Program-made: the position numbers and the translations under genes
Shown here: positions 33,904 to 44,075 of the stretch, one piece after another
Numbering within the stretch: the first letter of the stretch is position 1
Layout: each line of letters opens with the position of its first letter
Notes under the pieces: generated by a model
Databases searched by the model: none
The model's input: the letters and a program-made list of their open reading frames with translations, nothing else
What the model was told of the DNA's origin: nothing
Assembly: GCA_902588925.1 (NCBI GenBank)
Contig: CACIRB010000001.1
Span: 103,199-167,198, forward strand
Length of the DNA: 64,000 nt
Direction of reading: 5' to 3'
Source: an uncultured Pelagibacteraceae bacterium
GTDB lineage: Bacteria > Pseudomonadota > Alphaproteobacteria > Pelagibacterales > Pelagibacteraceae

Positions 33904-34316
33904 TCTTTACTTTCCTCTTTTACTCTATGCTTAATATCTCCCATAGTTTTACTGTCAATGTACAAAAGTCCCGCTAATCTCCTCATAAGATTTGTTTCGT
34001 ACATATCGGCATCTTTATTAGAGTAAATAATTGACCAAAGAGCCTCTACTATTTTAATTTTATCTTTTTCAGGTAAATTTTTAATTTCCCTTGTGAAATC
34101 TAGAATTTGATTTGAATTTTCCTCAATAATTTTTGCACCTTGGATAGTTTTTGTAATTTTTTCATTTTCTACACCCAACTCTAGAAGTGTTTTTTTAATT
34201 ATTTCCTCTTCTTTGTCAGTGTAACTTTCATCTATTTTTGCAGCATGGATCAATAAGGCACAAACTTTCACTATAAAATTATTCTCTTCTTTTTTATCTG
34301 TCTTTTTGAAAAACAT
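33900..34316 (-). CDS. TerB-like helical protein
   Basis: 138 residues, all-alpha, acidic. [33 protein letters not shown] has the pattern of the TerB-like/COG4103 domain (repeat of hydrophobic helix plus Asp-Glu cluster), echoed near residue 90 by [28 protein letters not shown]. The tellurite label of the family says little about function. It overlaps fdxA by 4 bp and follows the helicase by 4 bp, taking the place where an S4-domain RNA-binding gene is common in related genomes. Confidence 0.7.
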   Translation of the reverse strand: MFFKKTDKKEENNFIVKVCALLIHAAKIDESYTDKEEEIIKKTLLELGVENEKITKTIQGAKIIEENSNQILDFTREIKNLPEKDKIKIVEALWSIIYSNKDADMYETNLMRRLAGLLYIDSKTMGDIKHRVKEESKE

Positions 34317-34320
34317 TAAA

Positions 34321-36798
34321 TTAGCCTAACTTGAGATTTTTAAGAACTTTAAATGGATTTTCATTTGAAACTTTTTTGCTCTGTGTCTTTTTAAATTTTT
34401 TAACAGGATTATATTTAAAAAACATATCTTGTTCTTTATCATAAGTTTTATAACCCATTTTTTGTAATAATTTTTTAAAGTTCTCTTTGCTACAACCTAA
34501 AAGATTTAACATTTCAGGTATCATTTTTATTTCATTACTTTCTTTTGAAGTAGTATTAATTATTTGTACAAAGAGTCTTTCAAGAATATCTATTCTTACA
34601 AAAAGATTATCAAATTTTTCAAATCCACAGAGCAGCATAAAGTTTTTATTTTGAGAATCTTTATCTTCTAAAAAATTTAATCCAAAAGTTGGTGGTTTTA
34701 AATTATAGAATTTTTGATGAAAATTTTTCCACAATAAAGTTCTTAAAGATACAGCATCTGGTTTTATAAGTTGATAAAGGAATACATGGTATCTTCCAAA
34801 TTTCACACCCAATTCTCTAAGTACTTTTCTATCTATTTGATCAAGATTTTTTAAATAATTAGAAACTTGTTCTCTTTTTAATACACCATTATTTTCATAA
34901 AGCTGATAAGCTAAAGCTTTAATCGATGATTTATCCACCTGTATATTTTTTAAATCAATTAAACTTTTCAAGACATTGATTATTTTTGAGTTTAGCCATT
35001 TTTGAATGAAATCATTTAGTTTTTGTTTTGGATTTTGTTCAATAATGTCATCAACAACTAATGTAAAATTAGGACTTAAATAATCATCCCCTGGTAACAG
35101 CCTAGCAATTGGAAATTCATTCCAATATATTTTAAAATCTTCCTTTAAATCAATTAATCCTGTGTCTATAATTGATTGAATTCTTTTATCAAATTCAGGT
35201 CCAATTGACTGTCTAGCAGCTTTTTTTAGTGACTTGATATCAGTTTCAAGAGAGCCTTTTTTTAAATCTAATTCTAATTTCAAACCTTTGATCTTACCGA
35301 TAAACTGATCATCTATTTTAACGTCATTGTTCTGTAATATTTCAGTTTTGAATTCCATGTCTTGTTTTAAACCTCTTGCAAGTATACTTGCTCTTTTGTC
35401 GATAAAAGTCTTGGTGAGTTCTTCATGAAGTCTGTCAGAAAGTCTATCTTCTAAATGTTTTGTTTTTTCTATCCAATAATTTTGATTTTCTACCCAATTA
35501 TTTTTATTTGAAACATAAGACCAAGTTCTTACATTTGCAATTCTATTTGACAAAGAATCTACATTTCCCTCTAATTTATCAAGTTTCATGAGCTGTAATC
35601 TCATGTAATCTTCTGAAATAAGACCTTTTTCACTGTTTAAAAATTTAAAAACATTTCTGATCACTTCATAATGATTGCCGTAGGTTTTTTTAACAAAATC
35701 AGGTATCTGACAACATTCCCATAATAATTTAAGAGTTCTTTCGTTAAATTCTAGATTATTTTTTTCATCTTTTATAAAATATTTTAGTGCTCTTTCATCC
35801 TCACATTCATGAACTTTTCTTAACCATTCCATTTGAGGTCTTTCCTCAAGACTTTTAATTAGTGAATTTGGGTTGTTAAAATTAAGATCAGAATTTCTCC
35901 AGTATAAAGTTCTTATTTCTTCAAATTTATGTCCTTCAATTAATTCTACTTCTTCAGGAGAAATTTCTTTGCAATCACCAGTTATTCCAAAACCACCATC
36001 ATTTAAATATCTTCCAGCTCTTCCTGCTATTTGACCTATTTCAGATAAATTTAATTTTCTTAATTTTTTTCCATCAAATTTTTTAAGGTTTGAAAAATAT
36101 ACGTAATCTAGATCCATATTTATTCCCATTCCAATAGCGTCAGTGGCTACTAAAAAATCGACATCTCCAGATTGATAAAGCTCTACTTGAGCATTTCTCG
36201 TTTTAGGACTTAATGAACCCATAACGATAGCTGCCCCACCCTTTTGTCTTCTTATTAATTCTGCTATTGCATAAACTTCCTCCGCTGAAAAAGCTATAAT
36301 TGCAGTTTTTCTATTTATTCTTGATATTTTTTTATGTCCAGCATAAGTGAGTTTTGACAATCTATCTCTATTAATAAATTCTATATCCTCGTTTAATTTA
36401 GATATGATGTTTTTAATAGTGCTAGAACCCATTAACATCGTAAGTTTTTCACCTCTTAAATTTAATAGTCTATCTGTGAATATGTGACCTCTTTCATGAT
36501 CTGCACACATTTGGATTTCATCTATACCCACAAATTCTAAATGTTTTTCAATGGGCATTGATTCGACTGTGCACAAATAATATTTTGCGTTTGTAGGAAT
36601 TATTTTTTCTTCACCAGTTATTAAAGCAACTTTGTCTATACTTATTTTTTTTATTACTTTATCGTAAACCTCTCTTGCTAATAATCTTAATGGGAAACCA
36701 ATCATTCCGCTTTCAAAAGATAGCATTGTGTCAATTGCAAGATGAGTTTTACCTGTGTTTGTTGGACCAAGAACAGCTGTAATTTTATTTTTAGGCAT
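34321..36798 (-). CDS. Superfamily II RNA helicase, Suv3/MgpS-like
   Basis: 825 residues. Motif I LGPTNTGKTHLAID at the very N-terminus, motif II DEIQMCAD (near 72), TLMLMGSST-type motif III, and motif VI QIAGRAGRYLN (near 258) match the SUPV3L1/Suv3 branch. The long C-terminal part is helical and Lys-rich, ending in a basic tail. Mitochondrial Suv3 works with RNA decay enzymes, which suggests but does not prove an RNA turnover role. Head of the helicase-TerB-fdxA-carD run. Confidence 0.88.
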   Translation of the reverse strand: MPKNKITAVLGPTNTGKTHLAIDTMLSFESGMIGFPLRLLAREVYDKVIKKISIDKVALITGEEKIIPTNAKYYLCTVESMPIEKHLEFVGIDEIQMCADHERGHIFTDRLLNLRGEKLTMLMGSSTIKNIISKLNEDIEFINRDRLSKLTYAGHKKISRINRKTAIIAFSAEEVYAIAELIRRQKGGAAIVMGSLSPKTRNAQVELYQSGDVDFLVATDAIGMGINMDLDYVYFSNLKKFDGKKLRKLNLSEIGQIAGRAGRYLNDGGFGITGDCKEISPEEVELIEGHKFEEIRTLYWRNSDLNFNNPNSLIKSLEERPQMEWLRKVHECEDERALKYFIKDEKNNLEFNERTLKLLWECCQIPDFVKKTYGNHYEVIRNVFKFLNSEKGLISEDYMRLQLMKLDKLEGNVDSLSNRIANVRTWSYVSNKNNWVENQNYWIEKTKHLEDRLSDRLHEELTKTFIDKRASILARGLKQDMEFKTEILQNNDVKIDDQFIGKIKGLKLELDLKKGSLETDIKSLKKAARQSIGPEFDKRIQSIIDTGLIDLKEDFKIYWNEFPIARLLPGDDYLSPNFTLVVDDIIEQNPKQKLNDFIQKWLNSKIINVLKSLIDLKNIQVDKSSIKALAYQLYENNGVLKREQVSNYLKNLDQIDRKVLRELGVKFGRYHVFLYQLIKPDAVSLRTLLWKNFHQKFYNLKPPTFGLNFLEDKDSQNKNFMLLCGFEKFDNLFVRIDILERLFVQIINTTSKESNEIKMIPEMLNLLGCSKENFKKLLQKMGYKTYDKEQDMFFKYNPVKKFKKTQSKKVSNENPFKVLKNLKLG

Positions 36799-36972
36799 TT
36801 CTATCTTTGGTGTATATTTTTTTTTACCTACCAGATATTGTTAGTGCTAAAGAACAAAAATAGACTAAAACATGACCGAATCGGAGGGTAAAAAGTTCTC
36901 ATTTTTATATTAATATTAAAGAGAATATCATAATTGAGATTAATTCTATAATAGTAATTTAATAAAATAAAA

Positions 36973-38934
36973 ATGACCAATAAACTTTGGGAAGCATCTT
37001 TAAAAGAGAAAAAAAATTCAAATCTTTATGCTTTTGAGAAATTTATTTCAAAAAAAATCAAAAAAAAATTTAATTTAAATTATAAAACTTTTTTAAATTG
37101 GACTGTTAAAAATTCACCTCTGTTTTGGAATTATTTCTGGGAATTTTCAGAAATTAAAGGATTGAAAAGTAAAAAAAAAATTAAAAAATCTAAAATATTT
37201 TATAAAAATTTATTTTTACCAGGTAGCAAATTAAATTTTGGTGAGAATTTATTATCAAAAAATAATAATGACAAGGCAATCACTTTTATAAGTGAAAATA
37301 GCTTTAGAGAACAAAAATCTTGGAGAGAATTAAATTTAACCACAGGCAAAATTGTAAAGTTTTTAAAACAAATTAAAATTAAAAAAGGAGACAGAGTTGC
37401 AGCTTATATGCCTAATACTATTGAGACAGTTGAAGCTTTTATAGCAGCAACTGCTATAGGAAGTATCTGGTCATCATGTAGTCCTGACTTTGGTATTAAA
37501 GGTGTTGTTGAAAGATTTTCTCAAATCAATCCGAGAGTTTTGTTCATTACAGATCAGTATTTTTATAATGGTAAAAAAATTAATGTTTTAGAGAGATTAT
37601 CTGAAATTTTAAAATCTATTCCATCAATCAGAAATGTTGTGATTGTTAATTACCCTGGAAAAAAATATGTCACTAATCATAGTAAATATAAGAAAATAAA
37701 ATTAATTAAATGGCGTGAGATTATTAAAAATCGATCTGAAAAAATAAATTTTAAAAAGTATGATTTTGAAAATGAGTTGGCTATTTTATATTCAAGTGGA
37801 ACAACTGGAAAACCAAAATGTATTTGTCACAGAACTGGCGGAGTTCTTCTTCAGCATAAGAAAGAACACCAATTACATTGTGATATAAAAGAAAATGATA
37901 ATGTGTTTTATTTTAGCACTTGTGGTTGGATGATGTGGAATTGGTTAGTTAGCTCGTTAGCTTCAAAAGCATCAATAGTCCTTTTTGATGGCTCTCCAAT
38001 GTATAAAACAAGTGACTTACTTTTAAAAATAGCACAAAGAGAAAAAATTACTCTGTTTGGAATTAGTGCTAAATATATTGATGCTTTAAGGAAATTAGAA
38101 CCTAATCTTAAATTTAAATATAAACTTCAAAAACTAAAAACAATATGTTCAACAGGTTCTCCTTTATCAAAAGAAGGTTTTAAATATGTTTATAAAAATA
38201 TTAAAAAGAAAGTTCATCTCTCATCTATTTCAGGAGGTACAGATATTGTATCGTGTTTTGTTTTAGGAAATATATATCAGCCAGTAAATATTGGTGAAAT
38301 ACAAAATTCAGGTTTAGGTTTAGATGTTGATGTCTTTAACGATAGAGGCAAATCTTTAAAAAATTCTAAAGGTGAACTTGTTTGTAAAAATCCATTTCCA
38401 TCAATGCCTCTTAAATTTTGGAATGATAGAAATGACGTAAAATTTAAAAAAGCTTACTTCAATAGATATAAAAATACTTGGCATCATGGTGATTATGCTG
38501 AAAGAAAAAATACTGACGGTTTTATTATACATGGAAGATCTGATACTACCCTTAATCCAGGAGGTGTAAGGTTAGGTACAGCTGAAATATATTCAGAGGT
38601 AGAAAAGTTTGAAGAAATTAAAGAAGCACTCGTAGTTGGTCAATCTTGGGATAACGATATAAGAATAATTCTTTTCGTTGTAATGACTAATGGATACGCA
38701 CTTAATGATACTTTACTAAATAGAATACAAACTCAAATAAAAACAAATGCCTCACCTCGGCATGTCCCTAGTAAAGTAATTGTTGTAAAAGATATTCCAA
38801 GAACTAAAAGTGGTAAAATTGTTGAGCTTGCAGTTAAAAGTACTATAGAAGGAAGCATTGTTAAAAACAAAGAGGCCTTAGCAAATCCAGAAGTTTTAAA
38901 ACAATACAAAAATTTGAAACAGTTAAGTTATTAA
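36973..38934 (+). CDS. Acetoacetyl-CoA synthetase
   Basis: Activates acetoacetate to its CoA thioester at the cost of ATP to AMP. 653 residues of the acetyl-CoA-synthetase-like ANL group. The acetoacetate branch is indicated by IGSIWSSCSPDFGIKGVVERFSQI (near 170) and the N-terminal WNYFWEFSEI. Also seen: LYSSGTTGKPKCICHR (P-loop, near 275), STGSPLSKEGF, SGGTDIVSCF, and the catalytic Lys in IPRTKSGKIVE (near 620). It abuts the aminotransferase with no gap. The 174-bp gap upstream shows no gene I can support. Confidence 0.9.
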   Translation: MTNKLWEASLKEKKNSNLYAFEKFISKKIKKKFNLNYKTFLNWTVKNSPLFWNYFWEFSEIKGLKSKKKIKKSKIFYKNLFLPGSKLNFGENLLSKNNNDKAITFISENSFREQKSWRELNLTTGKIVKFLKQIKIKKGDRVAAYMPNTIETVEAFIAATAIGSIWSSCSPDFGIKGVVERFSQINPRVLFITDQYFYNGKKINVLERLSEILKSIPSIRNVVIVNYPGKKYVTNHSKYKKIKLIKWREIIKNRSEKINFKKYDFENELAILYSSGTTGKPKCICHRTGGVLLQHKKEHQLHCDIKENDNVFYFSTCGWMMWNWLVSSLASKASIVLFDGSPMYKTSDLLLKIAQREKITLFGISAKYIDALRKLEPNLKFKYKLQKLKTICSTGSPLSKEGFKYVYKNIKKKVHLSSISGGTDIVSCFVLGNIYQPVNIGEIQNSGLGLDVDVFNDRGKSLKNSKGELVCKNPFPSMPLKFWNDRNDVKFKKAYFNRYKNTWHHGDYAERKNTDGFIIHGRSDTTLNPGGVRLGTAEIYSEVEKFEEIKEALVVGQSWDNDIRIILFVVMTNGYALNDTLLNRIQTQIKTNASPRHVPSKVIVVKDIPRTKSGKIVELAVKSTIEGSIVKNKEALANPEVLKQYKNLKQLSY

Positions 38935-40161
38935 ATGTTAAAAAATATAGTTAAAGATTTAAAACCATCTTCTACACTAGCAATCAATGAAGTTTCAAAA
39001 AAACTTGAAGATGAAGGAAAAAAAATATTTAAATTTGGTTTTGGGCAATCACCTTTTAAAGTTCCACAAGATGTTGTAGAGGAGCTTAAAAATAATGCAT
39101 ATCAAAATAAATATTTACCCATGCAGGGTCTTTTCGATCTAAGACAGTCTGTTGCAAAATACACATCAAAGAAAAAAAATTATCAATATAATTCTGAAAA
39201 TGTCATCATAGGACCAGGCTCTAAAGAGTTGATGTTTTTACTTCATGTAATATTCGATGGTGAAATTATTTTACCTGCACCTAGTTGGGTTTCTTACGCC
39301 CCACAAGCAATATTAGGAAGAAACAAAATTAAAATATTACAAACAAAAAGAGAAAATAATTGGTTCCCTACAGCTCAAGAAATAGAGGAAGTAATATTAA
39401 AAGATAAAAATAAAAATTATTTATTATTTTTAAATTCCCCCAATAATCCTTCAGGGCAAGTTTGTGAAAATTTGGAAGAAATTTCTAATGTTGCAAATAA
39501 ATATAATCTTATAATTTTATCTGATGAAATATATTCAGAATTAACTTTTATAAACAATTACAAGTCTATTTCAAACTTTTGCCCTGAAAAAACAATTATC
39601 AGCACTGGTCTAAGTAAGTGGTGTGGAGCTGGTGGTTGGAGATTAGGGTATTTTATTGTTCCAGAGGGTTTAAATAATTTAAAAAAAATGATTAATGTTT
39701 TGGCTAGTGAAACTTTTTCAGCAGTAAGTGCGCCTATTCAATATGCTGCAATAAAAGCTTATGAAAACAATCATAGTAAATACATTAATAAATCTAAAAA
39801 TATTTTAAAGGCTGTTGGCAATTATGTTTATTTAAATTTAAAATCAAACAAAATTTTAATTAATGAACCTCAAGGAGGTTTCTACTTAATGCCTGAATTT
39901 TTAAATTCTAAATTTAAAACTTCATCAGAAATGTGTGAAAATATTTTAAATGAAACAGGTGTTGCATTATTACCTGGATCTGATTTTGGATTTTATGAAA
40001 GTAAAATGTTAACAAGATTAAGCTTTACTGATTTTGATGGAGAAAAGTTTATGAATAGTATTGAAGAAGATCAGTCTATTGATTTTGATATAATTAAAAA
40101 GTTAGCACCAAAGATTATAGAAGGTGTTGATAATTTAAAAAAATGGTCAGAAAATCTTTAA
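38935..40161 (+). CDS. Class I/II PLP-dependent aminotransferase
   Basis: 408 residues, fold type I. Seen: substrate-loop FGFGQSPFKVP, NSPNNPSGQVCE (Asn-Pro block near 175), SDEIYSELTF (PLP Asp), and the PLP-Lys in STGLSKWCGAGGWRLGY (near 230); the C-terminal carboxylate-binding Arg is in MLTRLSFTDF. Resembles aspartate or branched/aromatic aminotransferases; substrate cannot be read from sequence. Its start codon directly follows the stop of acetoacetyl-CoA synthetase, so the two are probably cotranscribed. Confidence 0.87.
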   Translation: MLKNIVKDLKPSSTLAINEVSKKLEDEGKKIFKFGFGQSPFKVPQDVVEELKNNAYQNKYLPMQGLFDLRQSVAKYTSKKKNYQYNSENVIIGPGSKELMFLLHVIFDGEIILPAPSWVSYAPQAILGRNKIKILQTKRENNWFPTAQEIEEVILKDKNKNYLLFLNSPNNPSGQVCENLEEISNVANKYNLIILSDEIYSELTFINNYKSISNFCPEKTIISTGLSKWCGAGGWRLGYFIVPEGLNNLKKMINVLASETFSAVSAPIQYAAIKAYENNHSKYINKSKNILKAVGNYVYLNLKSNKILINEPQGGFYLMPEFLNSKFKTSSEMCENILNETGVALLPGSDFGFYESKMLTRLSFTDFDGEKFMNSIEEDQSIDFDIIKKLAPKIIEGVDNLKKWSENL

Positions 40162-40244
40162 AATCACCCTGTACATCCATTATAATTTTTTGGTAAGATT
40201 AATTTATAAAAATAACGACATACAATTATAGAGAGGGGAAAATA

Positions 40245-41249
40245 ATGAAAAAAATAATTACATCTCTATCAAGTGCTTTACTGATTTTATTTGCATCACT
40301 GTCATTAACTACAGTTGCTAAATCAGCCGAGTTCTTTACGATAGGAACTGGTGGACCTACTGGAGTATATTTCCAAACAGGTAACGCTATATGTAAAATG
40401 CTTCACAAATCAGCAATTAGTGCTGAGCATGGAAGAAAAAAAGGTACAGCTAAAGCATATAGATGTACAGCTCCATCAACAGGTGGTTCAAACTATAATA
40501 TTGGACAAATAGCAGCTGGAGAATTTCAGTTTGGCGTAGCTCAATCTGACTGGCAATATCACGCAGTGAATGGTTCAAGCAAATGGGAAGGAAAACAGTT
40601 TAGTGATTTGAGAGCTGTGTTTTCAGTTCACAACGAACCTTTTCAAATTTGGGCCAGAAAAAAAGCAAGAATTAAAGATTTTGCTGACTTAGAAGGCAAA
40701 GTAGTTAACATTGGTAACCCTGGTTCTGGTCAGAGAGGAACTATGGAAGAATTAATGAAAGCTATGGGTGTTGATAATAGTTTCTTTAAATCAACTACAG
40801 AGCTAACTTCTTCAGAGCAAGTGAAAGCTTTATGCGATGGTAAAATCGATGCATTTGGTTATTCGGTTGGATTTCCAAATGGTGCAATGGAACAAGCAGC
40901 AACTTGTGCCGCTAAAGCATCTCCGATCAATTTGACCGGACCAGAAGTCCAAGGTTTAATTGATGGTGCTGATTATTATGCACAAGCTGTAATTCCTAAA
41001 GGCACTTATACTAAACAGAAAAAAGATGCTACTACATTTGGTGTTAAAGCAACAGTCGTAACTTCGGCAGATGTTTCTGAAGAATTAGTATACTTAGTTA
41101 CAAAAGCAGTTTTTGAAAACTTTGATGATTTCAAAAAACAACATCCAGCATTTGGATTTTTGGAAAAGAAAAACATGATTAAAGACGGTTTATCTGCTCC
41201 ATTACATCCTGGTGCAATTAAATATTACAAAGAAGCTGGATTAATGTAA
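40245..41249 (+). CDS. TRAP transporter substrate-binding protein, TAXI family
   Basis: 334 residues. Sec signal peptide KKIITSLSSALLILFASLSLTTVAKSA, cleaved before EFFTIGTGGPTGVYFQTG, the TAXI-family start of the mature protein. YRCTAPSTGGSNYNI and FGVAQSDWQYHAV form the ligand cleft. Binds an unknown, probably small organic, solute in the periplasm. A GAGAGGGG ribosome site precedes the ATG, implying strong expression as for other SAR11 binding proteins. The permease follows after a terminator hairpin. Confidence 0.94.
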   Translation: MKKIITSLSSALLILFASLSLTTVAKSAEFFTIGTGGPTGVYFQTGNAICKMLHKSAISAEHGRKKGTAKAYRCTAPSTGGSNYNIGQIAAGEFQFGVAQSDWQYHAVNGSSKWEGKQFSDLRAVFSVHNEPFQIWARKKARIKDFADLEGKVVNIGNPGSGQRGTMEELMKAMGVDNSFFKSTTELTSSEQVKALCDGKIDAFGYSVGFPNGAMEQAATCAAKASPINLTGPEVQGLIDGADYYAQAVIPKGTYTKQKKDATTFGVKATVVTSADVSEELVYLVTKAVFENFDDFKKQHPAFGFLEKKNMIKDGLSAPLHPGAIKYYKEAGLM

Positions 41250-41269
41250 TCCAAGTTTTTTACTTTTTG

Positions 41270-41303
41270 AAAGGCCTGGTAATTTTTACCGGGCCTTTTT
41301 TTT
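41270..41303 (+). terminator. Terminator between TAXI binding protein and permease
   Basis: AAGGCCTGGTA pairs with TACCGGGCCTT (one T-G pair) around a short T-rich loop, followed by an eight-T run. Placed before the permease gene, it would give more binding protein than permease, as is usual for such systems; readthrough would supply the permease. Confidence 0.8.
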
Positions 41304-41321
41304 ATGGTATGAATATTTCTT

Positions 41322-43643
41322 ATGAGTGACTCAATTAGCGCCAATATAAAAAATAAAATAAGCGAAGATTTATCACCAACTAGAAACATTACTGGATTTC
41401 ATTTAAAGATCGTTTCTGCAATAGCCATCATTTGGTCCTTATTTCAACTTTGGTATGCATCACCATTTCCATTTATGTTGAATTTTGGAATGTTCAAAGG
41501 TTTACCTGCTAGAGCAATACATTTAGGATTTGCGTTAACTTTAGCATTTTTAATTTACCCAGTAGCAAAAGGAAAAAAGATTTCATTTTTTGACGTTATA
41601 ATAAGTTTTGTGGGTGCTTTTTCTTGTCTCTATATTTATTTTTTTTATGATCAATTAGTAGAGAGGGGCGGTGTCCTTCTAAGTTTGAAAATCACTGATA
41701 CATTTAATTTACCAGTAGAATTAATTTTGGGAGGATGTGGTATTTTAATCCTTCTAGAAGCCACAAGAAGAGCAATTGGATTACCTTTAGTTATAATTGC
41801 AACTTGTTTTTTATTATTTTCATATTTTGGAAGATATGCACCAGATATAATCTCTCATGGAGGTTTGTCTCTAAATAGATTGGTAGGATTTCAATGGTTG
41901 GATCAAGAGGCAATATTTGGAATCCCTATTGGAGTTTCTGTAGATTTTATTTTTCTATTCGTTTTATTTGGTGCCTTACTTGAAACAGCAGGTGGTGGTA
42001 AATATTTTTTAGACTTAGCTTTTGCAATGGTTGGTAAAATGAGAGGAGGACCAGCTAAAGCTGCAATTCTAGGTTCAGGAATGACTGGTTTAATTTCAGG
42101 ATCATCAATTGCTAATACTGTAACCACTGGAACATTTACTATTCCAATAATGAAAAAAACAGGTTTCTCTAAAGAAAAGGCAGGCGCAATCGAGGTTTCA
42201 TCATCTGTAAATGGACAAATAATGCCTCCTGTAATGGGTGCTGCAGCATTTGTGATGGCAAGTTTTATTGGAGTTACTTATTTTGAAATAGTTAAACATG
42301 CTTTTTTACCTGCAATTATTTCTTATATCGCTTTATTTTATATATCTCACTTAGAAGCTCTAAAATTAAATCTGAAAGGAATGAACGATGCTGATGTTCC
42401 TAATTTGAGAAAAACGTTTTTATCTGGAATTCACTTTTTAATTCCTATTTTTGTTTTAATTTATACTCTTGTTTATTTAAGGTTTACTGCTTCGTATTCA
42501 ATTTTTTATGCAACAATTACTTTAATTTTAGTCAATCTAATTAATTTAATAATTAAAAATAATTATTCCAAAGACTCTTTTAAAGAATGGTTTAATCAAA
42601 CAATCGTTGGTTTTGAAAAAGGAGCATTAAATATGGTAGCAGTTGGTATTGCAATTGCTACAGCTGGCATCATCGTAGGTGCAGTTGGCTCAACAGGCTT
42701 AAGTACAAACTTAATTATTGTTATCGAGTCTATTGCTAAAGATAACGTCACAATATTGTTATTTTTAACAATAATTTTATGTTTATTATTAGGAATGGGT
42801 TTACCAACTACAGCAAACTATGTTGTGGTTGCATCTTTGATGGCAACCGTTTTAGTTGATGTTGGTAATGCATCTGGATTTATTTTTCCACTGATAGCAG
42901 TTCATTTATTTGTTTTTTACTTTGGACTGATGGCAGATGTAACACCACCAGTAGGATTAGCGTCTTATGCAGCAGCGGGAATATCCGGAGGAGATCCATT
43001 AAGAACTGGAGTTCAAGCTTTTTGGTATAGTTTAAGAACAGGAATATTACCAATAGTCTTTTTGTTTAATCACGAACTTTTACTTATTGGTATTGAGAAT
43101 ATCTGGCATGGGCTTGTTGTTATTATAACATCATTAATCGGAATTTTAGTTTTTACATCAGCAACTCAAGGTTGGTTTATAAATAGACTTAAATGGTATG
43201 AGATAATTATTTTTTTAATCATTTCTATTTCTTTATTGTCTCCAGATTTTATTTTAAATAAATTTTATCCAAAATATAATTATGAAGAAATTAGTAAAAT
43301 AAACTCATTAAAATTAGATTCAAAAAAAGAAATTCAAATTAAAGTAACAAGACCTAGTTTGTATGGAGAAAGGTATAAACTTTTTGTAATATCAAAAAAT
43401 ACTTTTGAAGATCATTTTACTCTTGAGGATTATGGGATTACTTTATTAGCACAGGATGAAAAAATAATAGTTGATAATTTAAAATGGAATGGAGAAGCAA
43501 AAAAAAATGGTTTTGAAATGGGAGACTTTATCAGTGAATTCAAAATTGAAAATTCTGCTAGACCATCAAAAAATATAGTTTATCCAATTGCTTTAATTGT
43601 GCTGGTAATTTGTGGATATTTTAATATCAGAAGAAAAGAATAA
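41322..43643 (+). CDS. TRAP transporter fused permease (4TM/12TM type)
   Basis: 773 residues, a fusion of the small (DctQ-like, about 20-190) and large (DctM-like, about 190-600) membrane subunits. GSGMTGLISGSSIANTVTTGTFTIPIMKKTGF and VEVSSSVNGQIMPPVMGAAAFVMA are the large-subunit signature; LGMGLPTTANYVVVA comes later. The C-terminal part (about 620-750) is a DUF3394-like periplasmic/cytosolic extension ending in a last helix. Works with the TAXI binding protein just upstream as a Na+-driven importer; solute unknown. Confidence 0.92.
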   Translation: MSDSISANIKNKISEDLSPTRNITGFHLKIVSAIAIIWSLFQLWYASPFPFMLNFGMFKGLPARAIHLGFALTLAFLIYPVAKGKKISFFDVIISFVGAFSCLYIYFFYDQLVERGGVLLSLKITDTFNLPVELILGGCGILILLEATRRAIGLPLVIIATCFLLFSYFGRYAPDIISHGGLSLNRLVGFQWLDQEAIFGIPIGVSVDFIFLFVLFGALLETAGGGKYFLDLAFAMVGKMRGGPAKAAILGSGMTGLISGSSIANTVTTGTFTIPIMKKTGFSKEKAGAIEVSSSVNGQIMPPVMGAAAFVMASFIGVTYFEIVKHAFLPAIISYIALFYISHLEALKLNLKGMNDADVPNLRKTFLSGIHFLIPIFVLIYTLVYLRFTASYSIFYATITLILVNLINLIIKNNYSKDSFKEWFNQTIVGFEKGALNMVAVGIAIATAGIIVGAVGSTGLSTNLIIVIESIAKDNVTILLFLTIILCLLLGMGLPTTANYVVVASLMATVLVDVGNASGFIFPLIAVHLFVFYFGLMADVTPPVGLASYAAAGISGGDPLRTGVQAFWYSLRTGILPIVFLFNHELLLIGIENIWHGLVVIITSLIGILVFTSATQGWFINRLKWYEIIIFLIISISLLSPDFILNKFYPKYNYEEISKINSLKLDSKKEIQIKVTRPSLYGERYKLFVISKNTFEDHFTLEDYGITLLAQDEKIIVDNLKWNGEAKKNGFEMGDFISEFKIENSARPSKNIVYPIALIVLVICGYFNIRRKE

Positions 43644-43644
43644 A

Positions 43645-44070
43645 TTAACCGCCTGGACCAAAATTTGAGGGTTTGACTTTTAAAATTTTCCAAACTCCTG
43701 TTGCTGATGTTATAATTTTGTTGTTACATCTAAGCTCACAAAATAAAAATATCAATGTGTTGGTTTTTTTTAATATTTTTGTGTGACCAATAATTTCATC
43801 ACCAACTTTTGAAGCGCCAATAAATTTAATATCTAACGAAATAGTTACACATGGAGCATTATCAGCAGATCTGTGAGCTGCAGTTCCAGCACCAGCATCT
43901 ATTAATGCTGACAGATAACCCCCATGAGTTATTCCGGCAGCATTTAAGTGATTTTCATTTATGGTAGATTTGAATTCATATTCAGTTTCAGAAATGTTTC
44001 TAAACAAAACACCTCCATTGTGTCTCATGAACCCAGGGGTTAAACTTATTTGTTCAAATTCATTACTCAT
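43645..44070 (-). CDS. PaaI-family hotdog thioesterase
   Basis: 141 residues. NAAGITHGGYLSALIDAGAGTAA carries the conserved His-Gly-Gly loop of the PaaI/4HBT thioesterase group; SLDIKFIGASKVGDEIIG follows. Probably hydrolyses an acyl- or aryl-CoA. Converges with the TRAP permease (1-bp gap between stops) without a visible terminator. Confidence 0.85.
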   Translation of the reverse strand: MSNEFEQISLTPGFMRHNGGVLFRNISETEYEFKSTINENHLNAAGITHGGYLSALIDAGAGTAAHRSADNAPCVTISLDIKFIGASKVGDEIIGHTKILKKTNTLIFLFCELRCNNKIITSATGVWKILKVKPSNFGPGG

Positions 44071-44075
44071 AAAAT

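Noticed and set aside
36863..36910. Thirteen-codon frame (MTESEGKKFSFLY) in the gap before acetoacetyl-CoA synthetase
   Set aside because: No ribosome site, no conserved context and far too short to support.
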